Positions 1 to 8,277 are shown, counted from the first letter of the stretch. The stretch is 64,000 bases of DNA from Aliivibrio sifiae (GCF_002954715.1 NZ_MSCP01000001.1:1330781-1394780), one strand, 5' to 3'. The notes: generated by a model from the letters alone, not told the origin. Numbers and translations are program-made.

Positions 1-207
1 ATCGTTTCTATCATCAACCCAAGTATCCTTGGAATGATTGAAACAATGGGCGCACCGATGATTGCAGCTATCCTATTCCTACTACCTATCTTCGCAATGC
101 GTAAAGTACCAGCAATGGCTAAGTACAAAACTTCAGCACCTGTACAAATCTTCACAGCATTATGTGGTGTTGCGGCGATTACTTCTGTAATCTACGGCGC
201 TCTTTAA
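1..207 (+). CDS. sdaC: serine transporter SdaC, C-terminal end (partial)
   Basis: This is the last 68 codons of a gene that begins before the window, ending in TAA at 205-207. The peptide is hydrophobic, with a membrane segment (MIAAILFLLPIFAM), a short cytoplasmic loop containing KVPAMAKYK, and a final membrane helix. That is the normal C-terminal layout of the HAAAP-family serine:H+ symporter SdaC. The call rests on this layout and on sdaA lying 96 bp downstream on the same strand, which repeats the uptake-plus-deaminase pairing of E. coli sdaC-sdaB. A related HAAAP carrier cannot be excluded from the fragment alone. Confidence 0.75.
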   Translation: MVSIINPSILGMIETMGAPMIAAILFLLPIFAMRKVPAMAKYKTSAPVQIFTALCGVAAITSVIYGAL

Positions 208-266
208 TAGCTAGTTTATAAACTCATATAAACCTAAGTTATACGAAGTTAATAATAATGATAATA

Positions 267-288
267 AAGCCCCCTCTTTTGGGGGCTT
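267..288 (+). terminator. hairpin between sdaC and sdaA
   Basis: Arms AAGCCCCC and GGGGGCTT form a perfect 8-bp stem with a TCTTTT loop. There is no run of T after it (ATTCGAGG follows, containing the sdaA ribosome binding site). It may therefore attenuate, or protect the sdaC mRNA 3' end, rather than fully terminate. Confidence 0.55.
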
Positions 289-303
289 ATTCGAGGTAAT
301 AAC

Positions 304-1665
304 ATGATTAGTGTTTTTGATATCTACAAAATCGGAGTTGGTCCTTCTAGCTCCCACACCGTTGGTCCAATGAAAGCAGGTAAAGAGTTTATTGACGATT
401 TACGTGGCATGGGCAAACTGCGTGATATCACTAAAATCACTGTTGATGTTTACGGTTCATTATCACTGACAGGGAAAGGTCACCATACTGATATCGCTAT
501 CATTATGGGTCTGGCAGGTAACACGCCAGAACACGTAGATATTGACTCTATTCCGGGCTTCATCGCTCGCGTTGAAGAAACAGAGCGCTTACCTGTTGGC
601 ATGCATTGCCATACGGTAGAGTTTCCAAAAGATGGCGGAATGAATTTCCACACATCTAACCTATCACTTCACGAAAATGGTATGCAAATCCATGCGTGGG
701 TTGATGGTGACGTTGTTTACTCTAAAACATACTACTCTATCGGTGGTGGTTTTATTGTTGATGAAGAACACTTCGGTAAAGAAGTTGAATCATCAATCCA
801 AGTTCCTTATGCGTTCAACTACGCATCTGAATTAGTTGATTTATGTAAAGAACATGGCTTATCTATTAGCACATTAGTGATGAAAAACGAGCACGCGATT
901 CTTGCAGAAGATGAAGTTCGTACTTATTTCGCTAAAATTTGGAAAACCATGCGCGATTGCATGGAAAAAGGCATGAATACAGAAGGGATCCTTCCAGGAC
1001 CTCTGCGTGTTCCTCGCCGTGCAGCAGCGCTTCGTCAACAGCTACTAACATCAGAAAAAACATCAAAAGATCCAATGGAAGTGGTTGATTGGGTAAACAT
1101 GTACGCATTCGCTGTAAATGAAGAAAATGCAGCAGGTGGTCGAGTAGTTACTGCCCCAACAAACGGCGCATGTGGCATCATCCCTGCAGTTTTAGCTTAC
1201 TACGATAAGTTTATTCAAACAGTAACAGAAAAAGATTACATTCGTTATTTTGCGGCTTCTGGCGCAATTGGCGGCCTTTACAAGCAAAATGCTTCAATTT
1301 CTGGTGCTGAAGTAGGCTGCCAAGGTGAAGTTGGCGTGGCATGTTCTATGGCTGCCGCAGGCCTTGCTGAACTTATGGGTGGTAGCCCTGAGCAAGTATG
1401 TATGGCTGCAGAAATTGCAATGGAACATAACTTAGGCTTAACGTGTGACCCTGTTGCTGGTCAAGTACAAGTTCCTTGTATCGAACGTAATGGTATTGCT
1501 GCGGTTAAAGCTATCAACGCTACACGTATGGCTCTTCGTCGTTCATCTGCACCTCGAGTTTCTCTTGATAAAGTTATCGAGACTATGCTTGAAACAGGTA
1601 AAGACATGAATGCTAAGTATCGTGAAACCTCTCAAGGTGGCTTAGCAATCAAAGTTATCTGTTAA
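304..1665 (+). CDS. sdaA: L-serine ammonia-lyase (L-serine deaminase), iron-sulfur type
   Basis: Converts L-serine to pyruvate and ammonia in the cytoplasm, using an oxygen-sensitive [4Fe-4S] cluster instead of PLP. At 453 aa it matches the E. coli single-chain enzymes (about 454 aa). The N-terminal [14 protein letters not shown] motif of the beta domain is at residues 14-27. Cysteines 339 (GAEVGCQGE), 381 (LTCDP) and 392 (VPCIER) correspond in spacing to the three cluster ligands known in the Legionella enzyme. The start ATG follows a GAGG box 7 bp upstream. It lies directly after the serine permease gene, so uptake and degradation are probably co-expressed. Very secure family call. Confidence 0.97.
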   Translation: MISVFDIYKIGVGPSSSHTVGPMKAGKEFIDDLRGMGKLRDITKITVDVYGSLSLTGKGHHTDIAIIMGLAGNTPEHVDIDSIPGFIARVEETERLPVGMHCHTVEFPKDGGMNFHTSNLSLHENGMQIHAWVDGDVVYSKTYYSIGGGFIVDEEHFGKEVESSIQVPYAFNYASELVDLCKEHGLSISTLVMKNEHAILAEDEVRTYFAKIWKTMRDCMEKGMNTEGILPGPLRVPRRAAALRQQLLTSEKTSKDPMEVVDWVNMYAFAVNEENAAGGRVVTAPTNGACGIIPAVLAYYDKFIQTVTEKDYIRYFAASGAIGGLYKQNASISGAEVGCQGEVGVACSMAAAGLAELMGGSPEQVCMAAEIAMEHNLGLTCDPVAGQVQVPCIERNGIAAVKAINATRMALRRSSAPRVSLDKVIETMLETGKDMNAKYRETSQGGLAIKVIC

Positions 1666-1689
1666 TCAGAGCTGACTTTACTCAATAAT

Positions 1690-1713
1690 GAGGGCGTATA
1701 TCGCCCTCTTTTT
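1690..1713 (+). terminator. rho-independent terminator of sdaA
   Basis: Arms GAGGGCG and CGCCCTC with a 5-nt loop, followed by TTTTTATTT. It lies 25 bp after the sdaA stop codon. Confidence 0.9.
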
Positions 1714-1844
1714 ATTTCTCCCTTTCTGCTTTATCTCTCCTATACTAAATATATGCAATAAGTTGCTGAATAAACCACCTTTGCTATTAACAAATGACTC
1801 AGTTACTGTAATAATGACCTTATGCAAATAATTAGTACATTCCT

Positions 1845-2396
1845 ATGATGAATAAGAAAAAACATACACTCTCGCCAAGAGCGCAAAAATTAAGAGCTGA
1901 ATGGACTGGGATGAACAGCGAACATCGCTTTATTTCTCATTCATTTAACTGCGTAAAAATCCATATACATACCCCTGATGATGGTATGTATAACCGTTCT
2001 GTCGGTTGTTTAAAAGAAGGCCGAGAAAAGGCCTTAAAAGAAGCAATTAAACAAAGAAATAAAGTTGGAAAAGAATTGTGGGGAAATTGTTGGAGCATGG
2101 TGCTTAACTACCCAAGTCTATTCGAACGTCTACCACACAGCCTAGAACCTGATATCATTACGAAAAAACGTACTCTGCATTCTGGAGAAGTTCGTACTAC
2201 TGATTATTATATTGTCCGTTGGAAAGAGATAGTCGATGGCGAGTATAAACCCAAAAGTCGTTTATTCTCTCATGGTAACGGAAATGACAAATTAAGTGCT
2301 TACAGTAAAGCAAAAAAGGTAATGCTTGAAGTGAATAAAGAGTTCTTACCCGTTTTGAAAAAAATGGGACGCTTTAATATCATCAAAGTAAACTAA
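1845..2396 (+). CDS. conserved hypothetical protein, 183 aa, basic
   Basis: I do not recognise this protein. It is soluble, lacks a signal peptide, and is rich in Lys and Arg (N-terminus MMNKKKHTLSPRAQKLRAEW). The middle carries a Trp/Cys-containing stretch (GNCWSMVLNYP). The last 60 residues (YIVRWKEIVDGEYKPKSRLF, then a helix with AYSKAKKVML) have a beta-strand/beta-strand/helix look that faintly recalls small DNA-binding AP2-like domains; that resemblance is only an impression. Two adjacent ATG codons are possible starts. It stands alone between the sdaA terminator and its own bidirectional terminator, so it is probably monocistronic. Confidence 0.7.
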   Translation: MMNKKKHTLSPRAQKLRAEWTGMNSEHRFISHSFNCVKIHIHTPDDGMYNRSVGCLKEGREKALKEAIKQRNKVGKELWGNCWSMVLNYPSLFERLPHSLEPDIITKKRTLHSGEVRTTDYYIVRWKEIVDGEYKPKSRLFSHGNGNDKLSAYSKAKKVMLEVNKEFLPVLKKMGRFNIIKVN

Positions 2397-2412
2397 TTTA
2401 AAATGGTTATAT

Positions 2413-2445
2413 AAAAAATGGCGGATAATCATCCGCCATTTTTTT
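2413..2445. terminator. bidirectional rho-independent terminator
   Basis: Arms ATGGCGGAT and ATCCGCCAT around an AATC loop, with an A-tract on the left and a T-tract on the right. It can serve both the gene ending at 2396 (+) and the lipoprotein gene ending at 2475 (-). Confidence 0.9.
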
Positions 2446-2474
2446 ATCTATTAACAAGTAATCAGGAAGAGACA

Positions 2475-2834
2475 TTACATCCCTCTTTTAGTCGAGTTAT
2501 AACCTCGTAAATACTCATATTTAAAGTCTTTATTTATACTGTCACAAACCCCAGTATAAACACCTTCTTTAGTTCCTAATTCAAACGCGTCCTGTCCACA
2601 ATATTCTTGTAATCCTTTATTGTATCCAGCAACGTATGCATCATAGTTAGAAGTTTTAAACTCTTTGCCATCTAAAAGAGCCACTATTTGTTCTTTAGAT
2701 TCAAAATTCCAGCCTTTTTCGCCTCTTTCTAAACCATAAGTACCCCAATCACTGTCTTGTGTTGACGTTAATGGTGCTGTACTTGAACACGCTGCAAGAA
2801 AAAGTGAAACCATCACTATTAAGATTGCTCTCAT
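2475..2834 (-). CDS. DUF2799-type lipoprotein, copy 2
   Basis: A 119-aa lipoprotein. The signal peptide MRAILIVMVSLFLAAC ends in a lipobox with Cys16 as the lipidated residue; Ser at +2 predicts outer-membrane sorting. The mature part contains the DUF2799 pattern: DWGTYGLERGEKG near the start, then YVAGYNKGLQEYC and LGTKEGVYTGVC. It shares length and motif order with the gene just upstream (2880-3239), so the pair arose by tandem duplication. Function is unknown. It has its own ribosome binding site (AGGATCAGAGGC before the ATG). Confidence 0.85.
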   Translation of the reverse strand: MRAILIVMVSLFLAACSSTAPLTSTQDSDWGTYGLERGEKGWNFESKEQIVALLDGKEFKTSNYDAYVAGYNKGLQEYCGQDAFELGTKEGVYTGVCDSINKDFKYEYLRGYNSTKRGM

Positions 2835-2879
2835 GCCTCTGATCCTTTTATTATCTGTTCATCCAATGATGCGTAATAA

Positions 2880-3239
2880 CTACATTCCGCCGGCTGTTGA
2901 ATGCCTTCCACTGTTATAATCTTGACGGAAAGTCCAGTCAGAATTATCACATATTCCATTATATGGTTTACCAACAACACCTAATATATAGGCACTTTGT
3001 TGACAATACTTTTCTTGTCCACTTTCGTAACCAATAAGATAGGCTTGGTAATTATTCTCTTTTAATTGGCTACCATCAAGTTGATTTATTAATTTAGTAT
3101 CAGACTGAACAACTAACCCCTTCATTGCTCTGTCGTAACCAAATTGTTGCCAGTCACTATCTAACATTGATGTTGGGGGTGGTGTTGATGAACATGCTGC
3201 AAGTAATAAAGCAGCGGCACTAATTATTAAAAATTTCAT
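2880..3239 (-). CDS. DUF2799-type lipoprotein, copy 1
   Basis: A 119-aa lipoprotein with signal peptide MKFLIISAAALLLAAC (Cys16, then Ser-Ser) and the same DUF2799 motifs as its neighbour: DWQQFGYDRAMKG, YLIGYESGQEKYC and LGVVGKPYNGIC. The C-terminal Gly-Met is shared by both copies. The GAGGG ribosome binding site lies in one arm of an inverted repeat (3249-3290), so translation could be controlled by that structure. Role unknown; the family is found in enterobacteria and vibrios as small envelope lipoproteins. Confidence 0.85.
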   Translation of the reverse strand: MKFLIISAAALLLAACSSTPPPTSMLDSDWQQFGYDRAMKGLVVQSDTKLINQLDGSQLKENNYQAYLIGYESGQEKYCQQSAYILGVVGKPYNGICDNSDWTFRQDYNSGRHSTAGGM

Positions 3240-3248
3240 TTTGCTGAC

Positions 3249-3290
3249 CCTCTACAAAGAACACATTATCTTTTACGTTAATTGTAGAGG
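3249..3290 (-). promoter_or_regulatory. hairpin that could mask the ribosome binding site of the 2880-3239 lipoprotein
   Basis: On the minus strand, CCTCTACAA (3290-3282) and TTGTAGAGG (3257-3249) are perfect 9-bp inverted arms with a 24-nt loop. The second arm contains the GAGG Shine-Dalgarno sequence of the lipoprotein whose ATG is at 3239. There is no T-run, so it is not a standard terminator for the upstream permease gene. Regulation by RBS masking is inference. Confidence 0.4.
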
Positions 3291-3308
3291 ATTAGATCAT
3301 AATTTCTA

Positions 3309-4475
3309 TTAAATTTGACTAATTAATAATAGAAGACCAAATATTAATGTCAGCCCTAAAGCTATTTTTCCACCTTCCGCTTCATAAGTATGAATAGACA
3401 GTTCGGCGGTATTTTGGGCTTTCTTTCTTAATGCCACCACCATTGCTAATGGAATAAAAATAGCCAAGAAAACAAGAATTACACCAGCATAACCAAGCAC
3501 CGATAAAAACTGATCCGCTGCAAGACTTGCACCTAGTAACGGTAAAATAAACGTGCTGACATAAGTCACTATCTTATTATGCGAAATCATATCTTTATTT
3601 TGATTATAAAGTGCCATTGCTACACCCAAAAATGATGTCAACAAAGCAAGAGAAGTGAAGATTGAAAGAATTATTTCAATGTATTCATTTTTCGCACTAA
3701 ATGTTTGAATTAGATCTGAAATATTAGAAAAGTGAGTCAACTCATCAGCATTTAGGTTTCCAACAACTGCATACAACCAAACTAAATAACAAATTAACGG
3801 AATGATAGAACCCAAAATAATCATATTTCTTAGCTGTTTACTTGTGGCTTCTTTATTGTAAGCAACAAGTGATGGGATCACCGGCATTGAAGCAAAGCTA
3901 GTAAACAAGATAGTACTTGTGTTGAATAACATTCCAGTATCAGTGTTAGTTACCTGTATTAAATTATCTGATGAAATGCCAGGAACTAATATCACCAAGG
4001 TAATCGCAAGCATTGAAACCATAAACAAAAACAAAACACGGTTTAGTTTATCGATAATTTGAGTACCACAAACGACAAATACACTCGCTACTAATGTGAA
4101 ACCAATTTGTGCCGTTTCTATACTCATCTCAATAGCGAACATTGAGAATATACGCTTAATTAAGTCAGCTGCGCCTAAAATATAAGCAATCAACATACAA
4201 ATAAGCAGCAAATAAAATAAGGCATTAGTAATAATCTGCCCACCTTTACCCAGTGTTCTATTTGCAACGGTATTAATACCAAATGCTAACTCAGTTTTTG
4301 AACACGCCTCTGTTAGTAATAGTGCTGAGTAAGTTGTTCCCGCACAAATAACTAACATTAACAAAGTGCTATAAAATAATCCAAATTGCGCCAATACCAT
4401 TGGAATAGCTAGCATTCCAGCGCCAAGAGCGGTACCTGAAAGGATTAATGCACTGCCAAATAATTTAAAATTCAT
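3309..4475 (-). CDS. tyrP: aromatic amino acid permease, TyrP-type, copy 1
   Basis: A 388-aa inner-membrane H+ symporter of the HAAAP family (TyrP/TnaB/Mtr). It opens with the family signature GSALILSGTALGAGMLAIPM (about residues 7-26), continues through about 11 hydrophobic segments, and includes NRVLFLFM, PSLVAYNKEAT and CYLVWLYAVVGNL. The likely substrate is tyrosine or phenylalanine. It lies 100 bp downstream of a close paralog (4576-5730), from which it differs mainly in loops. The gap holds hairpins but no strong terminator, so it is probably transcribed with the upstream copy and under the same leader. Its ribosome binding site is weak. Confidence 0.9.
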   Translation of the reverse strand: MNFKLFGSALILSGTALGAGMLAIPMVLAQFGLFYSTLLMLVICAGTTYSALLLTEACSKTELAFGINTVANRTLGKGGQIITNALFYLLLICMLIAYILGAADLIKRIFSMFAIEMSIETAQIGFTLVASVFVVCGTQIIDKLNRVLFLFMVSMLAITLVILVPGISSDNLIQVTNTDTGMLFNTSTILFTSFASMPVIPSLVAYNKEATSKQLRNMIILGSIIPLICYLVWLYAVVGNLNADELTHFSNISDLIQTFSAKNEYIEIILSIFTSLALLTSFLGVAMALYNQNKDMISHNKIVTYVSTFILPLLGASLAADQFLSVLGYAGVILVFLAIFIPLAMVVALRKKAQNTAELSIHTYEAEGGKIALGLTLIFGLLLLISQI

Positions 4476-4501
4476 CGTGTATTCTTATTTCATGAAAATG
4501 A

Positions 4502-4547
4502 TTACTCATAAAAGAGTAAAGTATGCGCCCTATCTGTAACATAGGGC
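4502..4547 (-). other. two small hairpins between the tyrP paralogs
   Basis: Inverted repeats TTACTC/GAGTAA (4502-4519) and GCCCTAT/ATAGGGC (4527-4547) lie in the 100-bp gap. Neither is followed by a T-run on the minus strand, so they may tune mRNA stability or relative expression of the second permease rather than terminate. Confidence 0.4.
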
Positions 4548-4575
4548 ACAAATATATTAGCTTTAAAATAGGTGA

Positions 4576-5730
4576 CTAAATAATTTGAGAAACCAATAAA
4601 AAAGTACCAAAAACAAAAGAGAAAATAAGCATTGTAGCTCCACCTTCTGCGACGTAACTTCTGTCTTGATTTTCCACTTGTCTTAGCTTAACAACCATAC
4701 CTAAAGGAACAAAAACCGCTAAGAACACTAAGATAATACCTGCATAGCTTAATACAGATAAAAACTGATCTGCGGCAAAAACGGCACCCAATAAAGGTAA
4801 GATAAAGCTGATCACATATGTCACTACTTTATTTTGTTTAAACGTATCTTCATTTTGAGTAAACAAAGCCATCGCTACACCTAAGAAAGACGTTAATAAT
4901 GCAAGGCCAGTGAAACTAGAAAGTACAGCATTAATAAATGCATGATCAGCACTAAATACTGAAATCAATTCTGACACATTAGAGAAATGCGTAATTTGCT
5001 CAGGAGTTAAATTACCTACCACCGCATATAACCATACTAAGTAACACACCAATGGGATCGCAGAACCAACAATAACCATGTTTCTCAACTGTTTTGGTGT
5101 CGCTTCATTGTTATATGACACTAATGATGGGATCACGACCATAAAGCCAAAACTAGTAAAGATAATTGCACTGGTTTGAATTAATTCAGAACCACTTGAA
5201 TTTGATACTTGAGTTAAGTTGTCTAATGAAATACCTGGAACTAAAAACACCAATGTAAGTAAAAGCATTAATAACATAACTGCAAAAAGGACGCGGTTTA
5301 ACTTATCAATCACCGCAGTACCAGATGCCACAATTACACCCGCAATTAAAGTAAACGCAACTTGGCTTTGTACTAGAGATAAATCAAAACCAACATTGCG
5401 TAATAATTTATTCAATAGGTCCCCTGCCCCAAGGATATAAGCCATTAAGAGACAGATCAGTAAAGCATACAGCAAACCGTTAGTAACTAGCTGTCCTCCT
5501 TTACCTAAGCTTTTACGAGCGATGGTATTCATTCCTAAACCACCACCCACATTAATACTTGCTTCTAATAGTAATAAGGCAGCATATGTTGTACCAATAA
5601 AGATAAGTAACATTAGCGCAGTTCCCCACAGCAGGCCAAATTGAGCCAAAACCATAGGGATTGCAAGCATACCAGCACCCAGTGCGGTACCTGAAATAAT
5701 AAGAGAGCTGCCGATTAATTTTAAATTCAT
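4576..5730 (-). CDS. tyrP: aromatic amino acid permease, TyrP-type, copy 2 (promoter-proximal)
   Basis: A 384-aa HAAAP-family H+/aromatic amino acid symporter with the signature GSSLIISGTALGAGMLAIPM at about residues 7-26 and the same ordered motifs as its paralog (NRVLFAVM, PSLVSYNNEAT, CYLVWLYAVVGNLTPEQ). It is predicted to cross the inner membrane about 11 times. The start is supported by an AAGGA box 6 bp before the ATG. It is the first permease after a 54-codon leader ORF rich in Phe codons (5861-6025), which suggests control by aromatic amino acid supply. The exact substrate (Tyr, Phe or Trp) cannot be read from the sequence. Confidence 0.9.
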   Translation of the reverse strand: MNLKLIGSSLIISGTALGAGMLAIPMVLAQFGLLWGTALMLLIFIGTTYAALLLLEASINVGGGLGMNTIARKSLGKGGQLVTNGLLYALLICLLMAYILGAGDLLNKLLRNVGFDLSLVQSQVAFTLIAGVIVASGTAVIDKLNRVLFAVMLLMLLLTLVFLVPGISLDNLTQVSNSSGSELIQTSAIIFTSFGFMVVIPSLVSYNNEATPKQLRNMVIVGSAIPLVCYLVWLYAVVGNLTPEQITHFSNVSELISVFSADHAFINAVLSSFTGLALLTSFLGVAMALFTQNEDTFKQNKVVTYVISFILPLLGAVFAADQFLSVLSYAGIILVFLAVFVPLGMVVKLRQVENQDRSYVAEGGATMLIFSFVFGTFLLVSQII

Positions 5731-5749
5731 AATTGTTCCTTCGTTTTTA

Positions 5750-5854
5750 TTCGAGTTTGAACTTTAGTTCTAATTTATTTTTAGTTTTAGCTTTTCAAAT
5801 TCAACGCGCGCAAAAATACACCACAAATGAGGGCAAACGGTTGAAGTTAGAGCT
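5750..5854 (-). promoter_or_regulatory. mutually exclusive RNA pairings between leader ORF and permease gene
   Basis: Three segments of the minus-strand transcript can pair. Segment 1 (5854-5840) pairs with segment 2 (5805-5789) through GTTGAA/TTCAAC plus AGCT/AGCT. Segment 2 also pairs with segment 3 (5761-5750) through TTTGAA/TTCAAA and flanking bases. The two pairings exclude each other, as in attenuators. No GC-rich stem with a T-run is present, so termination, if any, would be rho-dependent, or control would be translational. Confidence 0.35.
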
Positions 5855-5860
5855 GATTAA

Positions 5861-6025
5861 TTACGAATAAAAACGGAGAAATCGAAAATACGAGAGAAAG
5901 CGAAACGCAAGAAACTGAGACGAAAGGAAGCGTGAAGAGGTAATTGCTGTCGATGTAGAGCAAGTCGCGTGTGGTGAACCTTCTGTAGGCTCTAACAATG
6001 GGCCTGATGTTAATTGAAAAATCAT
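5861..6025 (-). CDS. Phe-rich leader peptide upstream of the tyrP pair
   Basis: A 54-codon ORF begins with ATG at 6025 after an AGGA box 7 nt upstream and stops with TAA at 5861-5863. Its last 23 residues read RFLSSQFLAFRFLSYFRFLR then FYS: seven Phe plus two Tyr, spaced every two to six codons. The first half is ordinary (Ser/Thr/Pro rich). This clustering near the stop codon, 130 nt before an aromatic amino acid permease, is the hallmark of ribosome-stalling leader peptides such as those of pheA or pheST. The reading is direct; the regulatory role is inference. Confidence 0.6.
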   Translation of the reverse strand: MIFQLTSGPLLEPTEGSPHATCSTSTAITSSRFLSSQFLAFRFLSYFRFLRFYS

Positions 6026-6053
6026 GTGTACATCCTAATTAGTCACATTCCAT

Positions 6054-6085
6054 TTTATAAGAACGTCAGTAAATCCTTTACTGAC
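6054..6085 (-). promoter_or_regulatory. candidate promoter and palindromic operator of the leader-tyrP operon
   Basis: A perfect inverted repeat, arms GTCAGTAAA and TTTACTGAC with a 3-bp spacer (6065-6085), lies immediately upstream of a TATAAA -10-like hexamer on the minus strand (6059-6054), which sits about 30 bp before the leader ATG. The repeat would cover the spacer and -35 area, suggesting a repressor or activator site. It does not fit the TyrR box, which needs TGTAAA-N6-TTTACA. Confidence 0.45.
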
Positions 6086-6162
6086 CGAACTACCAATATA
6101 GTAGCCCGATCCATTCTATATAATGAGGCTTTCAATGCAACCCTTTAAAGTACAAGTTTTTC

Positions 6163-7560
6163 CTATACCTCTTTCTCAACAAGGTTATTTATCCATTTCT
6201 TACTTTTTAAACGGTAGATGCAAGCAAACCATTTAAACAATGTCTCCAAAAAGAATAGGCTATATACGATTTCAGCAGGATAGCCAAAATAGACCGCACC
6301 TAATGCAGCAATTGGAATACCGAAGAACCATTGAGTAAGCATATCTTGATATAGACAAAACTTTACATCCCCACCCGCTCTTAAAATACCAACAACTAAT
6401 GTTGTAGGAATCGAGCGAAGCATTATACCAACACACAAAATCGACAAGAAAGTATCGGCTAGCTCTCTGGTATCGGCGGTTAATGCAGTAAATAGGTTTA
6501 AAATAGCTTCTTTTGAAAAATAGAGTGTTATTGATACCATTAAGGTAACAAGAAACCCAACGATCATCATTAATATCGCTTGGTAATATACCTTGTCATA
6601 TTCTTTCGCACCAATATGATTACCAACTAGCACCCCAGAAGCATTAGCAATACCCATTAAAAAGCTTAGAGAAACCGCTTCAATAGGGGTCACAACAGCA
6701 AATGCAGCTAAACCTTCCGTTCCTGTTTGTCCCATAATGGCGGTATAAGCGAATAGCCCACCAGCCCATAAAAGAAAGTTGGTTGTTGTTGGGATAGCTA
6801 AACGAATGAATGGCGTTATCTTATCTAAACTGGCACTAGAGATAATGTCAGCTAGGGTGAATCTTAAAAGATGCTTTTGATAAACCAAGTAACCATAAAA
6901 GAGAGTAATTTCAATAAGAGAGCTGATTACTGTCGCAATCGCAGCCCCTTTGATCCCCAACGAAGGAAAACTTAAGTGACCAAAAATTAATACCCAATTA
7001 AATAAGATATTGCAAACAATACCTATCGCACTAAAAAAAGTGCTGACACCGGGCTTTTGAATGGAGCGAAAGCTAGCACCTAAGCTAGCGCTAAAGGCTA
7101 TGGCTAGCATACTCCAACTGGTAATTCGTATATATTCAGCACCTAACTCAATAACGGTAGAGTCTGATGACGCTAATCGCATGACCATCTCAGCACTAAA
7201 CTGCAAAATAACAATAATAATAAACGCGCCAACTGTTGAAGTTAACCACGTTAATGCTGTGGTTTCACGTAAGCCTTTATTATCTTTAGCTCCCCAGTGC
7301 TGAGCTGCTAACAATGCTCCTGTCGTTGCTACACCCGTTAATATAATCGTGGTAAAAAAGATAGCTCTACTGGCTACACCAACCGCAGCAATGTCAGCCT
7401 CTGAAAGTTGCCCAAGCATAAAAACGTCAATTAAACTTTTGCTGGATAATAAAATGCTTTGGAGGGTAATCGGAATAGCAATCAAAAATAGACGGCGAAA
7501 AAAGTCACCATTAGCATGATTATAAACGTTATTAATTAAACTTAGATTTGTTACTCTCAC
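6163..7560 (-). CDS. MATE-family multidrug/sodium antiporter
   Basis: A 465-aa polytopic membrane protein with two homologous halves of about six helices each, typical of MATE exporters (usually 450-470 aa). Recognisable parts are FLIAIPITLQSILLSSKSLIDVFMLG in helix 1, GVASRAIFF, AAQHWGAKDN and, in the second half, GVLVGNHIGAKEYDKV. Such proteins expel cationic drugs or metabolites in exchange for Na+ or H+. The longest frame starts with GTG at 7560; no strong ribosome binding site is visible, so the start is uncertain. The gene is separated from neighbours on both sides. The substrate is not predictable. Confidence 0.9.
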   Translation of the reverse strand: MRVTNLSLINNVYNHANGDFFRRLFLIAIPITLQSILLSSKSLIDVFMLGQLSEADIAAVGVASRAIFFTTIILTGVATTGALLAAQHWGAKDNKGLRETTALTWLTSTVGAFIIIVILQFSAEMVMRLASSDSTVIELGAEYIRITSWSMLAIAFSASLGASFRSIQKPGVSTFFSAIGIVCNILFNWVLIFGHLSFPSLGIKGAAIATVISSLIEITLFYGYLVYQKHLLRFTLADIISSASLDKITPFIRLAIPTTTNFLLWAGGLFAYTAIMGQTGTEGLAAFAVVTPIEAVSLSFLMGIANASGVLVGNHIGAKEYDKVYYQAILMMIVGFLVTLMVSITLYFSKEAILNLFTALTADTRELADTFLSILCVGIMLRSIPTTLVVGILRAGGDVKFCLYQDMLTQWFFGIPIAALGAVYFGYPAEIVYSLFFLETLFKWFACIYRLKSKKWINNLVEKEV

Positions 7561-7734
7561 TTTGCATCTTTACCACTTAATTCAAGTTGTAAATTAAGAA
7601 TATCAAAAACAGCAACAGCACTCATTAATAGGTACGAAAATAGTTAAGTCAGCTACAACAAAAAGAAACCTAACTAAAGTATTACTTTGCTGGCTGACTT
7701 TTAACTTTAAAATGACAAGTAAAGGTAATTTAAC

Positions 7735-8220
7735 TTATTTCAAATACTTAACGTGAGCTTCCATTTCTTCACCTATCTCTTTACGCATATTCATTAGTCG
7801 GATCGCTGATTCACGCAAATGAATATCTTCATCCGTTTGAGGGATCCACTCTGGTACTTCTGTTGGCTTGCCATTTTCATCAACGGCAACCATGATAACA
7901 ATACAATGAGTTGTTAATCTGTTTTCAAGCTCTTTAGGATCACTGGCTTGAACATCAATAGCAATATGCATTGATGACTTTCCGGTATAAATAACCTTAC
8001 CCGTCACTTCAACAAGATTACCGACATGAATAGGCTGAACAAATCGAATACCACCAGCATAAGCCGTAATACAATATTTACCACTCCACCCAGCTGAACA
8101 AGCATAAGCAGCTAAATCGACCCATTTCATTACTGCACCACCATGAACCTTACCACCAAAGTTCACATCCCCTGGTTCAGCAAGAAAACGTAATGTCACT
8201 TCGCGTTTATTCTTTCCCAT
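7735..8220 (-). CDS. acyl-CoA thioesterase, hotdog fold (YciA/BACH type)
   Basis: A 161-aa single hotdog-domain hydrolase that splits acyl-CoA into free acid and CoA. The family signature is clear: NFGGKVHGGAVMKWVDLAAYACS (residues about 20-42) forms the central helix region, followed by the strand YAGGIRFVQPIHVGNLVEV. The charged C-terminal tail may help oligomerise. The ATG is preceded by AAGGAAG at good spacing. It lies 57 bp downstream of sbcC with no terminator between, so read-through from sbcDC is possible, although a functional link is not evident. Confidence 0.85.
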   Translation of the reverse strand: MGKNKREVTLRFLAEPGDVNFGGKVHGGAVMKWVDLAAYACSAGWSGKYCITAYAGGIRFVQPIHVGNLVEVTGKVIYTGKSSMHIAIDVQASDPKELENRLTTHCIVIMVAVDENGKPTEVPEWIPQTDEDIHLRESAIRLMNMRKEIGEEMEAHVKYLK

Positions 8221-8277
8221 TCTTACTTCCTTTTAATCTGTATTATCATTTTTATAATAATGTAACGAGCAACAAAC

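Noticed and set aside
249-265. AATAATGATAATAA near sdaA as a Fur box
   Set aside because: Only a repetitive AT-rich tract; lacks the inverted hexamer on the right-hand side and no iron-related gene follows.
6065-6085. Possible TyrR box upstream of the tyrP leader
   Set aside because: The inverted repeat has a 3-bp spacer and arms GTCAGTAAA/TTTACTGAC; the TyrR consensus is TGTAAA-N6-TTTACA.
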